Source: Mya arenaria (Eukaryota; Mollusca; Bivalvia; Myida; Myidae). Taken from it: a DNA stretch of 64,000 nt. Where the stretch lies: contig NC_069136.1 of the NCBI RefSeq assembly GCF_026914265.1, positions 15,899,225-15,963,224 of the forward strand, read 5' to 3'. The notes under the pieces are model-generated. The model had not been told where the DNA came from. It was given only the letters and a program-made list of their open reading frames with translations, and made no database searches. How positions within the stretch are numbered: the first letter of the stretch is position 1; every line of letters begins with the position of its first letter. Position numbers and translations under genes: made by a program. Positions 12,680 to 28,100 of this stretch are shown here, piece by piece.

Positions 12680-15349
12680 ACCTACGCTCGAATGACAGAA
12701 AAATTGAGTATAATAATCCAAATGCAAAAATTGTTAGTCAAATGTTCTGAACATCAAATGACACTCACGTTCAAATATTTTGTTTAGTATGAACTTCAGC
12801 TGGGATCATATTCATTAAGCAACTAAGATTGAACTAAAATATAAGAAACTAGAAACTAAGTGTTTTGATTGGCCTGGTTGAATGGAATCACTGAGGCATG
12901 TTTAAGGATAAGAATAAAATAAATGTTGAAAACTGGCCCAGAACAATTTCATTAGTTTGTTTTTTTATTGTAATTAAGCAACGTATGAAATAGACATTTG
13001 GTATTTCCTTTCTGCCGTTTCTAACTTTGAATATATAATAAGTAGTGTTTTGTTATATTGCTAAATACCATTTTTAACAGTAACTTTATTACTTTTTTAC
13101 TTTCCAAACAGATTTCAATTAAAATAAAAGGTATTTACCTTTTTATATTAAGGGTAGACCAATAATTAGGTGAAATTCAGGTGTTGTTAAACTTTGATTT
13201 AGATGTACTGAAATTACCTGCGTGTAAGAATACATCTGTGTAACAAAATCATAATACTTATCATAAAATACTGGCCATTCAAAAGTTCATTGTATGCCTG
13301 TTTATTCCTATAAAATGTTTTGAAACCTAAAGCAAAAAACTCATGAAAATGTCGAATGTATCTTAACAAAACATCAACATATAAACATTTGCATTACAAA
13401 AACACAAAAACAACAATAAGAGCCCACAAGGGAATTGTCTTGGCATAACATTTTGCGAACTATTCGGGATTTAATTCAAGACGAACTAACATTTAAATCA
13501 AGACAGGAAGTGAAGATAGGTGTGTCTCTCTTTAGGATGTAGAGTCAAAACAACGGTAAGAACCTTTCTGCCTTTAAAATAGACTGTTCTATCTTTGACC
13601 CCAATACTTTTGCAAAACAGATCATTTACTTTACATATATTTATTTTCAATGTCATTTTATCATATTATTAAGGGAATTCCCCAATACAAAGAGGATGGG
13701 AAGGGCATACTTATAACGATTCAAAATTTATTTCGTTAAGTTTTGATGTACAGTCTTTTCCAAAAGTAACTCATAATCTCCACATGCATCCTTTAATTAA
13801 TATGTAGTGAAGCAGATTTTCGAAGAAATGTTTTTTGTTAGACATTTGTTAAAATGTCATTTGCATGTTTACGGAAAAATCCTGCTAAATAAAAATATGT
13901 TTTTGAGTCAATATGTTCCAGATTATCCAATCAACAAATCATCTTGGTTCTTGGTGGTATATTTTCAAAAAAAAAAAATATAATTTAATAAAATAGTAAA
14001 AATTACAGACTTAAATTCACTTCCCGATTACAAAAGGCGAATATATTTCTTAATAAAGTTACAATCATTACAGATGATTATGACATAGTTACTAGGATAA
14101 GGTCAAATACTTTGACACATGGACCCATTACTAGTATTGTTACACTTTGCTATTATTTTGAAAATAAAACTGGTTTTTAGCCAATATTTGAAAAATATAA
14201 TATTTTGTAATATTCGCTCAGCTATCAAAACATCTTTCCTGCCAAATGATGAAAGTTAAAAATACATTTAGTTTGACTTTTTAAAGATTTTCTCTTTTGA
14301 AGATTTTCTCTTTTGGTCCTTGAAACCAACTTATGCGAGTGGAAATTCCTCAACAGAGATGCATCTACTACATACATGTATTTACGTATATCACATTTGC
14401 CATTGATGACATAATTACATTATTTGCGAAAAAAAAACACGTTGGAGAATCGTGCGGTACTTTCCCTGATTGTAATGGAGAAAAAGCGATGCGAAAAAAA
14501 AACGCGATGGAGAATATCGAGCGGTACTTTCCCTGATTATAATGGAGGAGGTGCGTTCAAACTCGAGAAGTAAATTGTGTATTTTTAAAAGTTTTAATTA
14601 GCTAAACAAATATGCTGTGTACGGAATACATATTATTAAAACCTATAAATCGGTGTTTTGTAATATTGCTGTGAATTGTGTCATTAGTTCATGAAAGTCG
14701 AACATAGTTTCTGGACTGTCGATTCGTGAATTTCACTCCTTCAATCTTTCATTCCCGACACCCTTTTCGCCTTTCAGGGCCTAGCGATGCTGTTCTCAGC
14801 AACAAAAAGGTTACCGATTGAAATATTTAATTAATGCACATTCCATGCACATAGTGGAAAAAATATGGATATTTCCTAAAATGCATTATATTATCATCGA
14901 AATTGATCGCCACTACTCAATTATTTTCGTGAATGCTACGGCTCCATTCTCCGTCGTGAATTATGTATGTTCCTGAATTAAAAGGCTCATCTCAATATAG
15001 GACGCAGTCACAAACATATATCTCTCGGCATTCAAATGTTATTACTGTATAAGTCCTTACAAGTAAAACCTATGTACCCAAGAGTGTACAATAGTTGAAA
15101 ACGTTTTTTGTAACTTGTTAATTGAGTGAATCTGGTTAAGCATCGATTTATATTACCATGCAAATTTGATTCTGATATGTTCTCTGCATCATCGGGCGGG
15201 TATGCTTGCAGCCTTTAAGATTTTCATTTTAATAGTGAATTCGGCTAACAAAGGTATTTGTTGTAAAGATTTAATAGTTCTTGTTCTTTCTGCTTAGCAG
15301 GTATGTTTTAAAATTATAACCTAGCTAATGCTTAACAAAGAGCAATTTT

Positions 15350-15560
15350 GCGGTTTTCGCAGTGGGTTGTGCACTCGAATATCACTAAGGCGACCAAGGT
15401 ACGATTCCCGGCCTGGGAGCATTTGAGTTTGGTTGATGGTCACCAAGCCGTGCAAGTGGGTTTTCACCGGATTCTCCACTTTCCTCCACCACAAGACCTA
15501 ACTCGCGCGCAGCATCGTGCGAAGTTTATAAAACTTTCATTACAACCGTTGTAAAGTAAA
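15350..15560 (+). mobile_element. SINE with tRNA-like head and Nin-type core
   Basis: A pol III B-box-like GTACGATTCCCGG lies near 15398. It is followed by a core containing GGGTTTTCACCGGATTCTC and CACTTTCCTCCACCAC at about 15460-15492. From memory this matches the conserved core of Nin-type metazoan SINEs (GGTTTTCTCCGGGT...GGTTTCCTCC). The 3' boundary is unclear, near the AT-rich stretch after 15540. The GC content is clearly higher than in the surroundings. Confidence 0.6.
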
Positions 15561-17103
15561 TATGGTTTTTAAATGAAATAAAACAAATTAGTTTGGTGTG
15601 ACATAAGTCTCCAGCATTGAGAAAAAAGGCAAAATAAACAAATAACAACAACATTTTCGACATTAAAAGGTAAGGCGGTGCGCTCATCCTACCCGCGTAA
15701 GTGTACATAGGGGTGCATGTGATCACCACTGTGCTTGATTGCTCTCAGTCAATGTATAAGTCATTTGCAGTCAAATTTCATTTTTTTCTAGATTTATTAC
15801 CTGCAAATGTATACGGTGGATGCTTTCTTAATGATATTTATTTCATGGTGATATCTGCTATCAAATGTATTTGCTTTGTTTTGATTCTTAAAACCCACTT
15901 TCCCTATGTGGAAATACCTTATCAGAGATACATCTACTGTATAAATGTTGTTAAGTATATACAAATGCCCATTAAAACAGTCTTTCTGATGAATTATACA
16001 TTCACGAAATCAACGGTTCAACAATCAGGCGGTGCTCACAAAACAGGACGCAATGAATTAGATATATAGCTCGTTAAACAAGAGAGAAATATTCCATCAC
16101 AGTGTAATTGATTACATATAAAGCTTACGCTACTAAGTGTTTAAGGTCGTTGCAAACATTCTTGAGAGAGTCGGATAAAATCTTCGGCATCAACGAAGGC
16201 GAAGCAAAATGGGTAGTATGTTTAGCGTCTTCGAGCGTGTAGGTGGTAGCCTTATGATTTACTTTTCAATATTGGAAATCGACAAGTCAAAGGCATATTG
16301 TAGCGTAAGAATTGTTGTTTGTTTCCTGCTGAGAAGGTAGGTTTTAAAATTGTAACCTGACGTTTAACATAGAAACAATTCAATGTGTCTCAAAAAGTGA
16401 TTCTATGTTTAGAATCATCTGGCGGTATGTCTCCTGCCTACAGAGTAAAAGAAAACACACAGAAAAACAAAAAAAACCCACAAAAACAACAACAATCAAA
16501 TTCTAACGTAAGCGAAGTAATAAGCTTTTCTAGAGATTTATTGCTCTCATTCAATGTTTGTGCCAAGAACAGAGAAAGTTCACTTTTTCTAGATAAATCA
16601 AGTGCAGGTTTATAAAATCTTTTCTGCTATCTGCTACTAAAGGTATTTGCTTTGTTTTTATATTTTAAACGAACTGTTCCAATGTGAACATTCATCAATA
16701 GCGATATATCTACTGTACACATTTTTTTATACCATCAAACTTAAAAACATTGTGCCATTTATAGGTGTTTTATCTTTTCACATTGAACTGTTTTGCCTTT
16801 TTTGTAATTGAAAATGATTTGATATATTTATATTTTAATTTCCAGTAATATGATGTGTGTCAATATTGCTAACATTTTAAGTACTGCTTTGGAAAACAGC
16901 ACACAGAAAAAGTAACATACACAACAACAATTCTTACATAATCGGACTCAGTTTAATGTTTTTTTTAATACTCTTAAATATTTAATGAACTTTTCATTCA
17001 GAAATAAAATTTTAATAACTGTTCTTATAATTTTATTGATAAGTATATTAATGAAATATTTTTTGTTTTTAATTATTCCTATTAAAGTTATGAACTCGTT
17101 GAA

Positions 17104-17208
<105 letters not shown>

Positions 17209-19352
17209 TTTTATTGATATGAATTGTACATTGGTAAGATGTTAATTCATTTTCGAAAACATGTCGTTTAGAATCTTCAAATTCCCATTAAAACATTCTT
17301 TGTGATAATTAATACATTCACGAACTCAACGGTTCAACAATCAGGCGGTCCTCTCAAAATAGGTCGGAGTCAAACAAATGTATGTCTTGTTGAACAAAAG
17401 AGTAATTATTTGATTCGAAAGTCATTAGTCCGTTATTGATTACAGATGAAGCTAACGTAACTAAACGTTTTACATCGTTACAAATTTTCTTTCAAGTTTT
17501 TAATTGAGTGGGTCTGGAAAGCGTCAGTGCAAAAAGGGCACGCGAAATTGATAGAAATTCAGAATAAAAAAATAAACACAACTACATTTACCGCATTCTT
17601 AAGGTAGCAAATAAATATTCATTTTAAGAGTTGGATTGATCTCAGTCAATTAATATTTTTATTACATTGAACATAATTACTAAAAGTCCTTTCACAATTG
17701 CAAAACATTAAAGGTAAATAAATTTATTCCGTAATTAGTTCGTTTGGAAAAGATGCAAACACCTGAATTAACAGATTGACAACACATTTTATCAAGCGTT
17801 TTCCACCTCAGACTTGGGAAACCAAAACAATAATTTGAGACGCGCGTGCCAGTATCATGTCAACTGGTCAATACCGCACTGTCAGTGTGTGGCATAATGG
17901 AATTGCACAAGATAAGTATATGCAAATTTAACATGGGCAGGTCACGTGAGGTATAACAATATGTACTGACACACTGGAAGCCATGCGATATTTATATAAT
18001 GCCATATACAGTGCAAAGTTCCACGTTTTGTAGATATATCACCTGCAAATGTATTTTGTATTTATTTCAATGTTGAAATCTACAATCAAAGGCATTTTCA
18101 TTAAAGAGTATAATATTCATTGTATTTGTCTAAAATACTTTGTTTTCCTAGGAAGGGTTTGAAATCGGAGTCTGACGCTAAATATAGAATCAATTTCGTA
18201 TGACCTCACGTTTTTACTTAACAAACGGAACAACAATTGTTTTGTTGAAAGTTTTGCCGGGGTAATGCGTGCAGAATTCACGACAAGAACATGGGTATAT
18301 GTAAGATATCAAACATAATAAAAACAAACACCATTGGTAACATATTGAACATCAAGGTCATAAACACGGAATGCTGTCTGTTAGCTCCTTAATTTGGTAT
18401 ATTCTTTTATCACCCCAATGGTATGAGATGATTACTATAAAACCCACAAATTATATGAAATCAAATAATATCATGGGTCGATTGTTCAAAATACATATGT
18501 GATCTGCGGTACTTTTTACACTCATTGAGACAACTTATTGAGCTTTGCTTGTTTTACCCATATATATCAGCACATCATAACTTATATAACCATTAAAAGT
18601 TGACTTAATCTTTATCATGGACCAAGACCAGTTTTGGGAATTTTATGAAGGAAATAAACAACAAACAAATAGCCACGAGGATGGAAAAGCGAGAAACATC
18701 CAAACAATCAATGTATTCTTCTGTATTGTTTTAAGTTGTATGTTGAATCTTTGCACGCTCTATGCGGGTGACCACTGTATCTTATTATTCATTAATGTTG
18801 ACAATGCAAATGGAAGTACACGTTATCCAGTAGACAAAATTTTATTGTGATATATGTTATTCAATACTACAAGGGCCAAAAAACAAATGCCAAACAGACA
18901 ACAGCAAGCCAACAAGGGACAAAAGACATTAACAAAACCCCAACGGGAAATTAAAAAACAACAACAGTTTCTGGGCGGTTTAATAATATGTTTCTTAAAA
19001 TCACAGGAACGCTAATGTCCGGTTATAAAACAGCAAGGTCTAGAAAAGTTTTCAAGTTTTTAAAATTTTCTATAACCGGCCATTCAACCTTTTTGCACTT
19101 TTCTAGAAACCAATTCTTGAACTGTTTCTGATATGAAGAAATGTATTCTACAGATCCAAGGCTAATTTATTTGTTACCTTTTCTCCATCCTCAACTAGAT
19201 ATTTTGACCCTTAAAATAAAGTCTCAAAACATGTGTTGACTATAGTATTATTCACTTTACAATTGTCAGGGATCATATCAATGAGACACACCAGTCATAT
19301 CTTGAAAATGTCTTTATTTGCAATATTTCAGCAATTACTGACAATAATAACA

Positions 19353-19366
19353 ACAACAACAACAAC

Positions 19367-19424
<58 letters not shown>
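19353..19424. repeat. (AAC)n/(AAT)n microsatellite
   Basis: About 70 bp of AAC then AAT triplets, source of a poly-Ile frame. Confidence 0.9.
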
Positions 19425-19428
<4 letters not shown>

Positions 19429-20327
19429 CCTAGATTTTGTTAATTGAAATGACTCTAGTGCAGTGTCATAGCCAATACATTGCCCTTTAATAAGCTATGG
19501 CATATTGGCAATGATGTATCTTAAAAACAAAACGATCACTTTAACTTCTCGCTGTGTCGACAGATGACACTATATTTAAATAAAGATGCACTAATACAAC
19601 CAAACTAACAATTATTCGAAACCCAATTTTAATCTCATTTGCTTACATAAAAAAGGGTGTGGACTAAAGAAAATGGGCGTTAACGAACCACTCATGTGGT
19701 GAACATTGAAAAGAGCGAGAGTTTTGGTAAGAAACAAATCGTCTCAGTTTTATAAAAAAGGTTCAATTGATTAAGCTCAATTAACTATAAACCAAATTAA
19801 ATGCAATCAGTTTTGCAAAAACGTATATCAGTTTGCTTGGCAACCATAATTATTTTCTAGACAAGTAGCTTAAAATGCTTTTCTTAAACGTGATTGGTTT
19901 CATGTTTATAAAGTTATACTAATAACACTGTCAGTTTATTTAACATATATCAATTTCCTGCATTGTAAAGACTGAAAAGGGTCAGAAATCTGAAAACAAA
20001 TATAACATGTCATAAATGAAGAAAATGAGTATTTTAATGATAGGTCGTCATCATAAGTTCAAATAACAAATAATAGATGTATGTTAATTATTTAACATTT
20101 AGACAGAACAAACTGTCAAAGCGTTAGCTACGATTTCACTAACAAACAATTGGGGGGGGGGGGTATTTTGTTAAATATATACTTTATTTCTGCAAGGTGT
20201 ACTACAATTCTATACCCAGACCTGCCAACATTGCTGACATAATAATTTTAGCTTACTGACTGGATGTTTAATCCAGTAGCTACATTTCCCATCATTCCAC
20301 CGGTAATTGGTAACTGAAAAATCCAAG

Positions 20328-20438
20328 ATGGCGGCCACGGTCGGTAAACAAAAGGCAATAGAAATCGATAGTGGTGTTTTCTGGTATACAAAACTTACTG
20401 TTACTGATGGCAAAATGAATTTTCTTAGATATCAGTGA
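20328..20438 (+). CDS. Possible start of a gene: TISU-type initiation codon with a 36-codon ORF
   Basis: The ATG sits in CAAGATGGCGGC, a perfect match to the TISU consensus SAASATGGCGGC, which also fits a YY1 site and marks short-5'UTR housekeeping genes. The ORF begins MAATVGKQKAIEIDSG and ends at TGA 20436-20438. A donor-like TCTG|GTATAC near 20382 could end a first exon earlier. A further 54-codon ORF (20734-20898, containing LVVGANDIG) lies downstream in a GC-richer patch, and an acceptor-like TTTGTTTCAG ends at 21001. I could not link these into a gene, and the protein is not recognised. Confidence 0.25.
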   Translation: MAATVGKQKAIEIDSGVFWYTKLTVTDGKMNFLRYQ

Positions 20439-21129
20439 AATTTAAAGAAGTTTGCATGTTACCTGGCCAAAATTCAATTGGATAATTGCTTAATACGGTA
20501 ATTGGTACATCCAGGATAATAATGTGAATGCTTTTTTGACCAAAATCTTTTTTTATAAAATTTGTTTAACTCTTATCTAAACCCAAAACAATGTCGCCAA
20601 GGATAAATGTTTCACTCCCAAAAAAGATCGTTCCTCAAAGTTTAATAAAACATGTATTTTTAAACGTTTTAGTTTTTGACCTTCCCCAACCACTTTTGCG
20701 TCGCTGCCGGCCCTTAATTAATTCGGAAAAAGAATGTTTTCAAAGTCAAAGTTTGCTGACAAACTTGTGTCTATTTATACCATACAGACGATTGCGCTTG
20801 TTGTTGGCGCGAACGACATTGGCCGTAGATCAGCAGCTGCAATTGTAGAGGGGAAAAAATGGAGAGCCAGGAGGAAAGCCAGTTGTCAGACCTGGTGAAC
20901 GTTTAGTACTCACATGCCATCAGTTTACAACAAATAGACGAAACAACGCAATAACTCAATCTGTAAAAGAAAACATTAATTACATACCCGTCTTTGTTTC
21001 AGCTTCTTCAATCAGAATGTAAAATAGCTGCTGAGAAATGCGTCAAAACGTGCTCTTGTTTACAAACAAACGCGCAAACTTACATCGACGTCGCGTAGAA
21101 TTGCTTTGGGCATGCTCAAAAATTGAAAT

Positions 21130-24100
21130 GAGTTATTGACCTCCGGGACTTTGTTTATACGCCTCGAAATCGACAAACTACATTATTTTGTTACACTTTT
21201 TGTCAATTAGGTAAAAGAAAAATATTTTCACAAAAGATAAATCGAAATCACTCAGTAGTCAAAATAGTACCATTCTCTAATTCTAAATTTTCAACAACAC
21301 TTTTCTGTACATACACTTACAATCGAAAGGCTTAAATCAATCATTTCCGTCTCCAGTACGATCTCATAAACCAGTCACTAACTAGTTGCTGTTTGGCGTT
21401 TGTTGAAAAGGAAATAAAAATAACTTAATTTCAACAAAGAATTCAAACATTGTTACCAACAACTGAAAATGAAGAGAATGAGACTCATTAAGGATAAATG
21501 TTATTCCAATGTTAATATAACATTTCACGATTTCACAATTCGTTTAGCCAATATAAATCATCCTTGCATGTTTAATTATACTAAATAGAAAATAAAAATG
21601 GTTAGAAAATTACAAAATGTCCAAAATAATAATATTTTTTTCGCGTCTCTAAAATAATATTTTTTTTCCGGAAAATTTGAAATATTTCAGAATTAAACAT
21701 CATTTCTAAATGATATATCAATAGAAAACGACGTTATTGAATAATTTGTAAACGCAGATTTAATTGTAAAGTAGATCAATAAAAAATAACCAAATGAACA
21801 CGAAACCAACCTTTCCATCAGGCATGTGTTCATCAACTTTAAAGCCGAGATCAAGGGTTCATTAAACAAAAAATGTGCCTACCTAAAGCAAGTTTGATTT
21901 ATGGCATTTTATTGGTAAAAAACTAGTTTCGTATTTAATCGGTTTCGAACACTGTATAATGTTACGGTTTGAGATTAATGAAACATCAGTTTTATCATTT
22001 GCTTTGCATAAATTGAAACTTTATTTTGAAGCACCGGATGAGCTGTCGTCGGTTTCAACGGAATACTAGTCCACTAGTGGAAATCGACGGACGATGAAAA
22101 CGCTAGTGTATAAAGACTTTAACTGAGTGCTAAAAAATACAAATGACTATCGTATATTCGTCGATAATAAACATTTGCTAAATTGAGCACATGGTATTGA
22201 TAAAAGACGTTTTGATCATAATACCCATGCAATAATTTATTAGTACTTATTTGGCATTTTCTGAAAAATAGGCTCAGCAGCTCCATCGAAGCTATCAATA
22301 CGGTGTGGCTTTATGACTAATTTAATGATATTCAAAACCAATACATATTGTAGTTCAAAAGGGAAGAAAAAAGATCAAACAAGAACTTTAGTTCAGAGAT
22401 TGATCAAAGTTAATTTAATCACCATGGCTATTTTTTATTCGTGTTATTAATTTTAAATACTGACGTCGAGCCTTTTTAATTTTTTTTAGAACATTGTACG
22501 TTAGATGACTTGATTGATCAACGAAACAAGATGCATCTTAATTTTTGTAATTGATTTTTATATAAAAAACGATCTATCGTTTTGAGACACCTGAAAGATC
22601 GATGTATGTTTTATTTTAATTTGAAGAGTAATCCATTTCACCCATGGTTATACAACACTATGTTCAAATAACAGTACCTCTGTACTTAGCGTCATTGTGA
22701 AAATGACTCTGGTTACAAACAAGGCCTAAAATGGTGAGTATGTAAAATAAATATGCATACGTATTACCCGTATTTGTATGCTTTTTACTATCAATTTTAT
22801 TTTTGTTATCTAAGTACACATGTAACAATTTCCACGTTTTACAAGATTACTTTCATACATATATTGAAAAATATGGCATTCAGTTATTAACACAGGAATT
22901 ATTTTTGTGTTCGCAGTGTGATTAAACAGTATGTTGTTGCGATATTTTCCGAAGAAATTAAAAACATATATTATTTTAGTTTAACATATACATTAATTCA
23001 GAGCACCTGCACTTCAATAAAAATAAGAAATTGTAATATTTATAGACACTTAAGTCACTATCGACATTATAAAAAAGAAATTGAAGCATTATATAAATAT
23101 CCTTTGTAAGTGTCTATACAACAGCGTTGGTTCATTAAATTTGTTATGTCCGTATATAATAAAACAGAAAAAAAAACATTTATTCAAAGCTGCACTCTCA
23201 CAGAATAACAACTTTCACAACTTTTTTATTTTTTGTTTTGGAATGAGCAGATGTGTTCGTTAATATCCACAAACCAATGATATAAGATTGCTGACAAATA
23301 ATCAGATCGTAGATTTTCATGTTTTCGTTCGAAAATTAATGTTTTATGGCCTAAACCGCTACTAACGGTTTAAGAAAATACTTAACACATCATTTTTTGA
23401 ACTTAAATATATAAAAATCTGCGTTTTTTTTTGTCAACAGTCTTATTTTACTTGCTTCAATAGATTTTCGCAAAAATGGCTCTTTATATATGTAAATCAT
23501 AAAATGTCATCGTTTGCCCGATTCACGGTTAATACTTCTTTGGAAAATAATTAGAGAAATTATGCTAATTTCGAGCATCTGTTTCATTCTTGATACAGTA
23601 CATATTTTATTACACGTAAACTTTACAGATTTTTGTGTTAAGTTTTCGTATAAATATATTAACACTGCAACTAAACTATGCAGTGTGCGACAAATAGTAT
23701 TGACATATAAAGGTTGAACTGAAATAAGTACTATTGCAATTATCAAAGTTAATACAAGAATATTATTTCACTTTCGTATATGTATACATGAAAACTCATT
23801 TCAATATGTGATTGAATACATGACAAATGTAGAATTTAATATCATAACATAAATGTGAAACGTGATTTAAATATTCTAAATGATAATGTAAAAGACTACT
23901 TATTACGGTGCACAATTAATGATATGGTTATATATTCATTAATAAAGTGTATCGAATCTTAAATGCCTCCGATATATATTTACCTCACATAAATGCTTAA
24001 TACATTTTACCATCTATTTTCTAGAGGGCAGTGTTGCTGTTGACCTTGTTCTGCCTGCCAGAAGCAGGTAGTACAGTCTTCAAATTTTCGATATCCAATC

Positions 24101-25180
24101 TTTCTAGGCGTGGTTAATAGGGACTCGTTCATGTTTGATAGGGTCAAACATCGAAAAAAAATGTGAAAAGTCAGGAAAACGCATGATTCCATATGTTAAT
24201 CATGTTAATATTTATTTTGGCACAATACCGTAAATGCACTATTTTAAAGAAAAGCGTTTGCAACGCTCTTTGAAACTGAAACATTTTATGCTTATACATA
24301 CAAAATTGTGTTCCAACAAGTATCTTTAAAAATAAAAACTGAACTCAATCCAAAAACAGTTTTTAAAACATCGTTGACAACATAAAATATGTGAACGAGT
24401 CCCTTTCGTATGATATAAGCTGGTCTTTTGGTGCGTGAAAATTTCACTTTCGACGAAGACTGCAATTATAAACCTTTGGATGTATCTATTTCTCTGTAGG
24501 AATGTATCCATAACCATTATAACAACTAAATTGTATAATGTACATGTATAGTACGTAGTACAGCTTAGAGTATAGGTTAAAAAGGAAACATTTTCTCGTA
24601 GGACTGCATTATTTCAAGGGCATTCATTTAAAATAAAAGATCTAAGGTTCAAATTTTGTTTAATAATGTTGTCCCTCGTCTAATACATACAGTTTTCTAG
24701 AAATATAGACCTTAAATTTAATAAGCGTATATGACTGATGTAGTATACATATTCATAAATATTGAGTTTATAGTTTATTTCAGAGCGTACACAATCATTA
24801 AGATTCGTTTATGCTGATAACATTGTCAATGATCATTCAATCTTCAAATCACACAGTTACAAATTGGTTTAACAACCACAGTACCATAGAACAACATCAA
24901 CACAGCGATAGGAATATATAAATATTATCCGTCATAGCTATAGTAGATATTTCTCAACTCTATTTACATTAGTATTTTGAGAGGTGAATAATTCTATAAA
25001 TTTAATCATATTAAGTCTTGCATATTAATATTTATCCATGTACGATTTTCTTATATCAGTATACAATTTACATTCAGGAACAAAATTATATTCATCTTCT
25101 AGTCAATCACATAAATGAAATTTTCTTTATTTTCAATCATTATTATCAATAAAACTATGCAAAATCTTTGTTCAAATCAA
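21130..25180. other. AT-rich stretch without recognised genes
   Basis: No convincing exons were seen. An ATG followed directly by a GTGAGT donor occurs at about 22730 and could be a minimal first exon for the downstream phospholipase gene, but no signal-peptide coding was found. A TIR element lies at 24119-24404. Confidence 0.4.
24119..24404. mobile_element. TIR element (286 bp), relative of the 8522-8932 element
   Basis: Ends AGGGACTCGTTCATG and GTGAACGAGTCCCT form an inverted repeat in the same family as the 8522-8932 element. No clean target duplication is visible at this copy. No coding capacity. Confidence 0.5.
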
Positions 25181-25191
25181 AAGGTGGGCAG

Positions 25192-28100
25192 ATGTTGTTT
25201 CCTGGCATGTTCGAGATGCTGTCACGGACGACCAACCTGCCCGCACAAATGGCACTTGGCTACGGAAACTATTGTGGGTACAGGGTTAGTGGTCCCGGGC
25301 CTGCGCTAGATGGATATGACAGGTGCTAGTTTGCTTCTTAACATAATTATGCCGGACAAAATCCACCTTCAACAAATTATTGTATACCAAATGCTGTTTA
25401 ACTGTCCATGTCTTTCTGTATTTCCTTACATCCTTTTATTTTTGATCGTCTGAACATATATTCATTTTACCACATTTTACACACATTCACAATCTCAAAT
25501 GGAACCATGGAATGTTGTTTAAATGCAGGTCTAATATTTTTGCATAAGTTTTATTGTCGCTTCAAAGTTTCATCCCAAACATCTTTTCTCTCATTGATAT
25601 TAACCAAATGTTGTTGACCAAGCAAACTACCATAACTAAAATAACGCCTTTCATTAACAGAATTACTTATAAGTAGTTACCCATTTATAAAGTATTTGTA
25701 TGTTATACCAGATTCTATTTGATTCCCGGATTGCTGAAGAGGCAAGGCAAGTAATGGCTTTAGGGTTTTGGCTGGTGTAATGCCACTAAGATAAATGTTT
25801 TTGTGTACGGTGCGGCATAGACTTGGCAGATCTATTTGATTTAAGAATCTTAATGAATGCGCTTAAGGCGTTGAAAGGCTGTTAGCTCTACAAGCTTGAT
25901 TTTATTTTTTTATAATACTGTTCACAGGCAATTCAAATCGAATAAAAACATATTTTGAGTGGCCTCAAACTGTAACCGATAAGCGCCTGTCTTTTCCTAT
26001 TAATGTTGATGTATGATAGTTTATACATATAGCTAGATTTATGACAGTAACTGATAAACATATATGTACTAGGATAAATGAACATTGCTTTCATCCCGCG
26101 AGGATATTGCGAATGCAAATATTCACTTGCAGCCGATGTTGACTGAAGAAATTTTGACTATTTGTAGTATCTGGTAAAATGAGGCAGTTATTTTTTTTAG
26201 ATTTAATGATATTGAACGTAATGACAGATAATATCACTTGTGCTCAAACAGGCCTTTGGTGATGAATCCTATTACATCTTTAAATGTACAAAATTTAATC
26301 ATGATAGAAATATATACATTCCCCATTTCCTAAGAAGATAAAATACTCTCATTTTTCATTTTCAAAGCATTGACATAAATGTCTTTCTGCTGAAATTAGC
26401 TATTTTGTGAAAAAAAAATGTCCACCTTGCTTTAAGATAACACATTTCCAGTTTCTGCGTAATCATCTATAATTATCTTTTCCCCTTCGCTCCTTACTAA
26501 GATTTTCAAATGTTTGTCGACTGGCTTTCAGATTCACATTAACGTTGGAGTCTTATGATCCGCACTAATCTTAAACCGCAAAACACCATACGTCCCATTC
26601 TGTAATCCCGACAATTCTTTAAACGCGTCATGTCAAAACGTCGATCTCACGATACCTGGCCCCAATTTCTCGAAACTTCTTATGTCCCTTATAATAGGAT
26701 CAAGCTAATCTCGTTATTTTTGGTTTTCAATGAATTGCATAATGTTAACTTCTTTAAGAGTTTCTATATTTTAGATAGAAGTTATCTCTATGATAATCAC
26801 AATAAACCATTTTTCATTTATCAAAATTCAATTTAAGTATGTAACTTGGCTAATTGAAATAAGCTTCTGTTAAGCTTAAGTTTCGAGAAATTGGGGCCTG
26901 ATTTCGATTCCTAAAATCGGTAAACTGCATCCATTGAATGATCCTTAAAAATAATTTATAATATAAATACTTAGACGAGTACATTTGTTATAGCTCGTCC
27001 TAATTTCTTAAGTCATTAAGTCAATCTTAAGCTTAATTCATTTTTTTCAACATAACAGCTTGGCGGGATACAAAATTATTGATGTTTTACCTGTTTAAAG
27101 ACCATTCACCAATGTGTATACAGAAAAACATTATTCCTCCATATTATGAAGATAATTTATTCTAAAGCAACACAAATAATGGGGAACTAACTGATAAAAA
27201 GTCAAGGCCCTTATTCACAAACCATGCAAATAGTTTCGCATTTGAATATTTTTACAAATATAAATACGAATTTAAAGCAGCCAATTTTGTTTTCTTTCTT
27301 TTTAGATTATTCACAAGATTTTACATTAATTTGAATTTTTGTAATATATGAGGTTCATGACACAAAAATAAACCTTTTTCTTTTTTTTGGTAAAACCACC
27401 TTTTCTACAGCAATCCGCGCGGCTACATATGAACCAATTCCCTATTGAATAATCAGGCTAGCAGCTTTTGTCACAAAAGTGATATCGATGCTATTTTGAA
27501 ACATTTGATACTTCCCTTTCTGAGCTTAAGTCACAAACTTAGACATAAGGGCTTTAGTGAATATTGGTAGTGGTCTATCTAGACCTTACATTATTACAGA
27601 TAGTCTACTGATTGTTGGTACCCGTCTAATGAATTCATCCTTCATCGCATGTACAGATGCTGCCAATTCCATGATTCATGTTACCGCGTGTCGAGCAGAA
27701 AGGCGTGCCCGCTGTTAACGTTCCTAATGCCTGGTTTGCAGTACACACAGCCGTACAGGTTTTTCACAAAAGGGCGCCATGTAACGTGTCTTAGAGGTAA
27801 ACATATTCTATAACATTAATGAAAACAACTTTGAATGGAAGTAATCGAGATGTGTAGGTACGCACCCTCGCATCTTAGAGCTCGTTCGTGTCGCACCCTG
27901 GCCTCTAAAATACAACACGAGTGCTAGTTTCTTCAACGGCAACGGAAAAGCTGAAAACTAGTTTAAACTAAAATACAACAGTAATTGATTCTATGCCAAA
28001 TGCAACATCAATCCAAATAGAGGATTTTGCAGGACAAGACAAAAAGATACAAATTATTTATTTCAAAATTCGAGCAATGTCGAATATATTTTTTTTTTAC

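Noticed and set aside
20890..21130. Minus-strand 5' UTR exon pair suggested by donor-like GGTATGT and acceptor-like TTTTACAG
   Set aside because: Only very short pieces and no coding continuation on either side; plus-strand signals overlap it.
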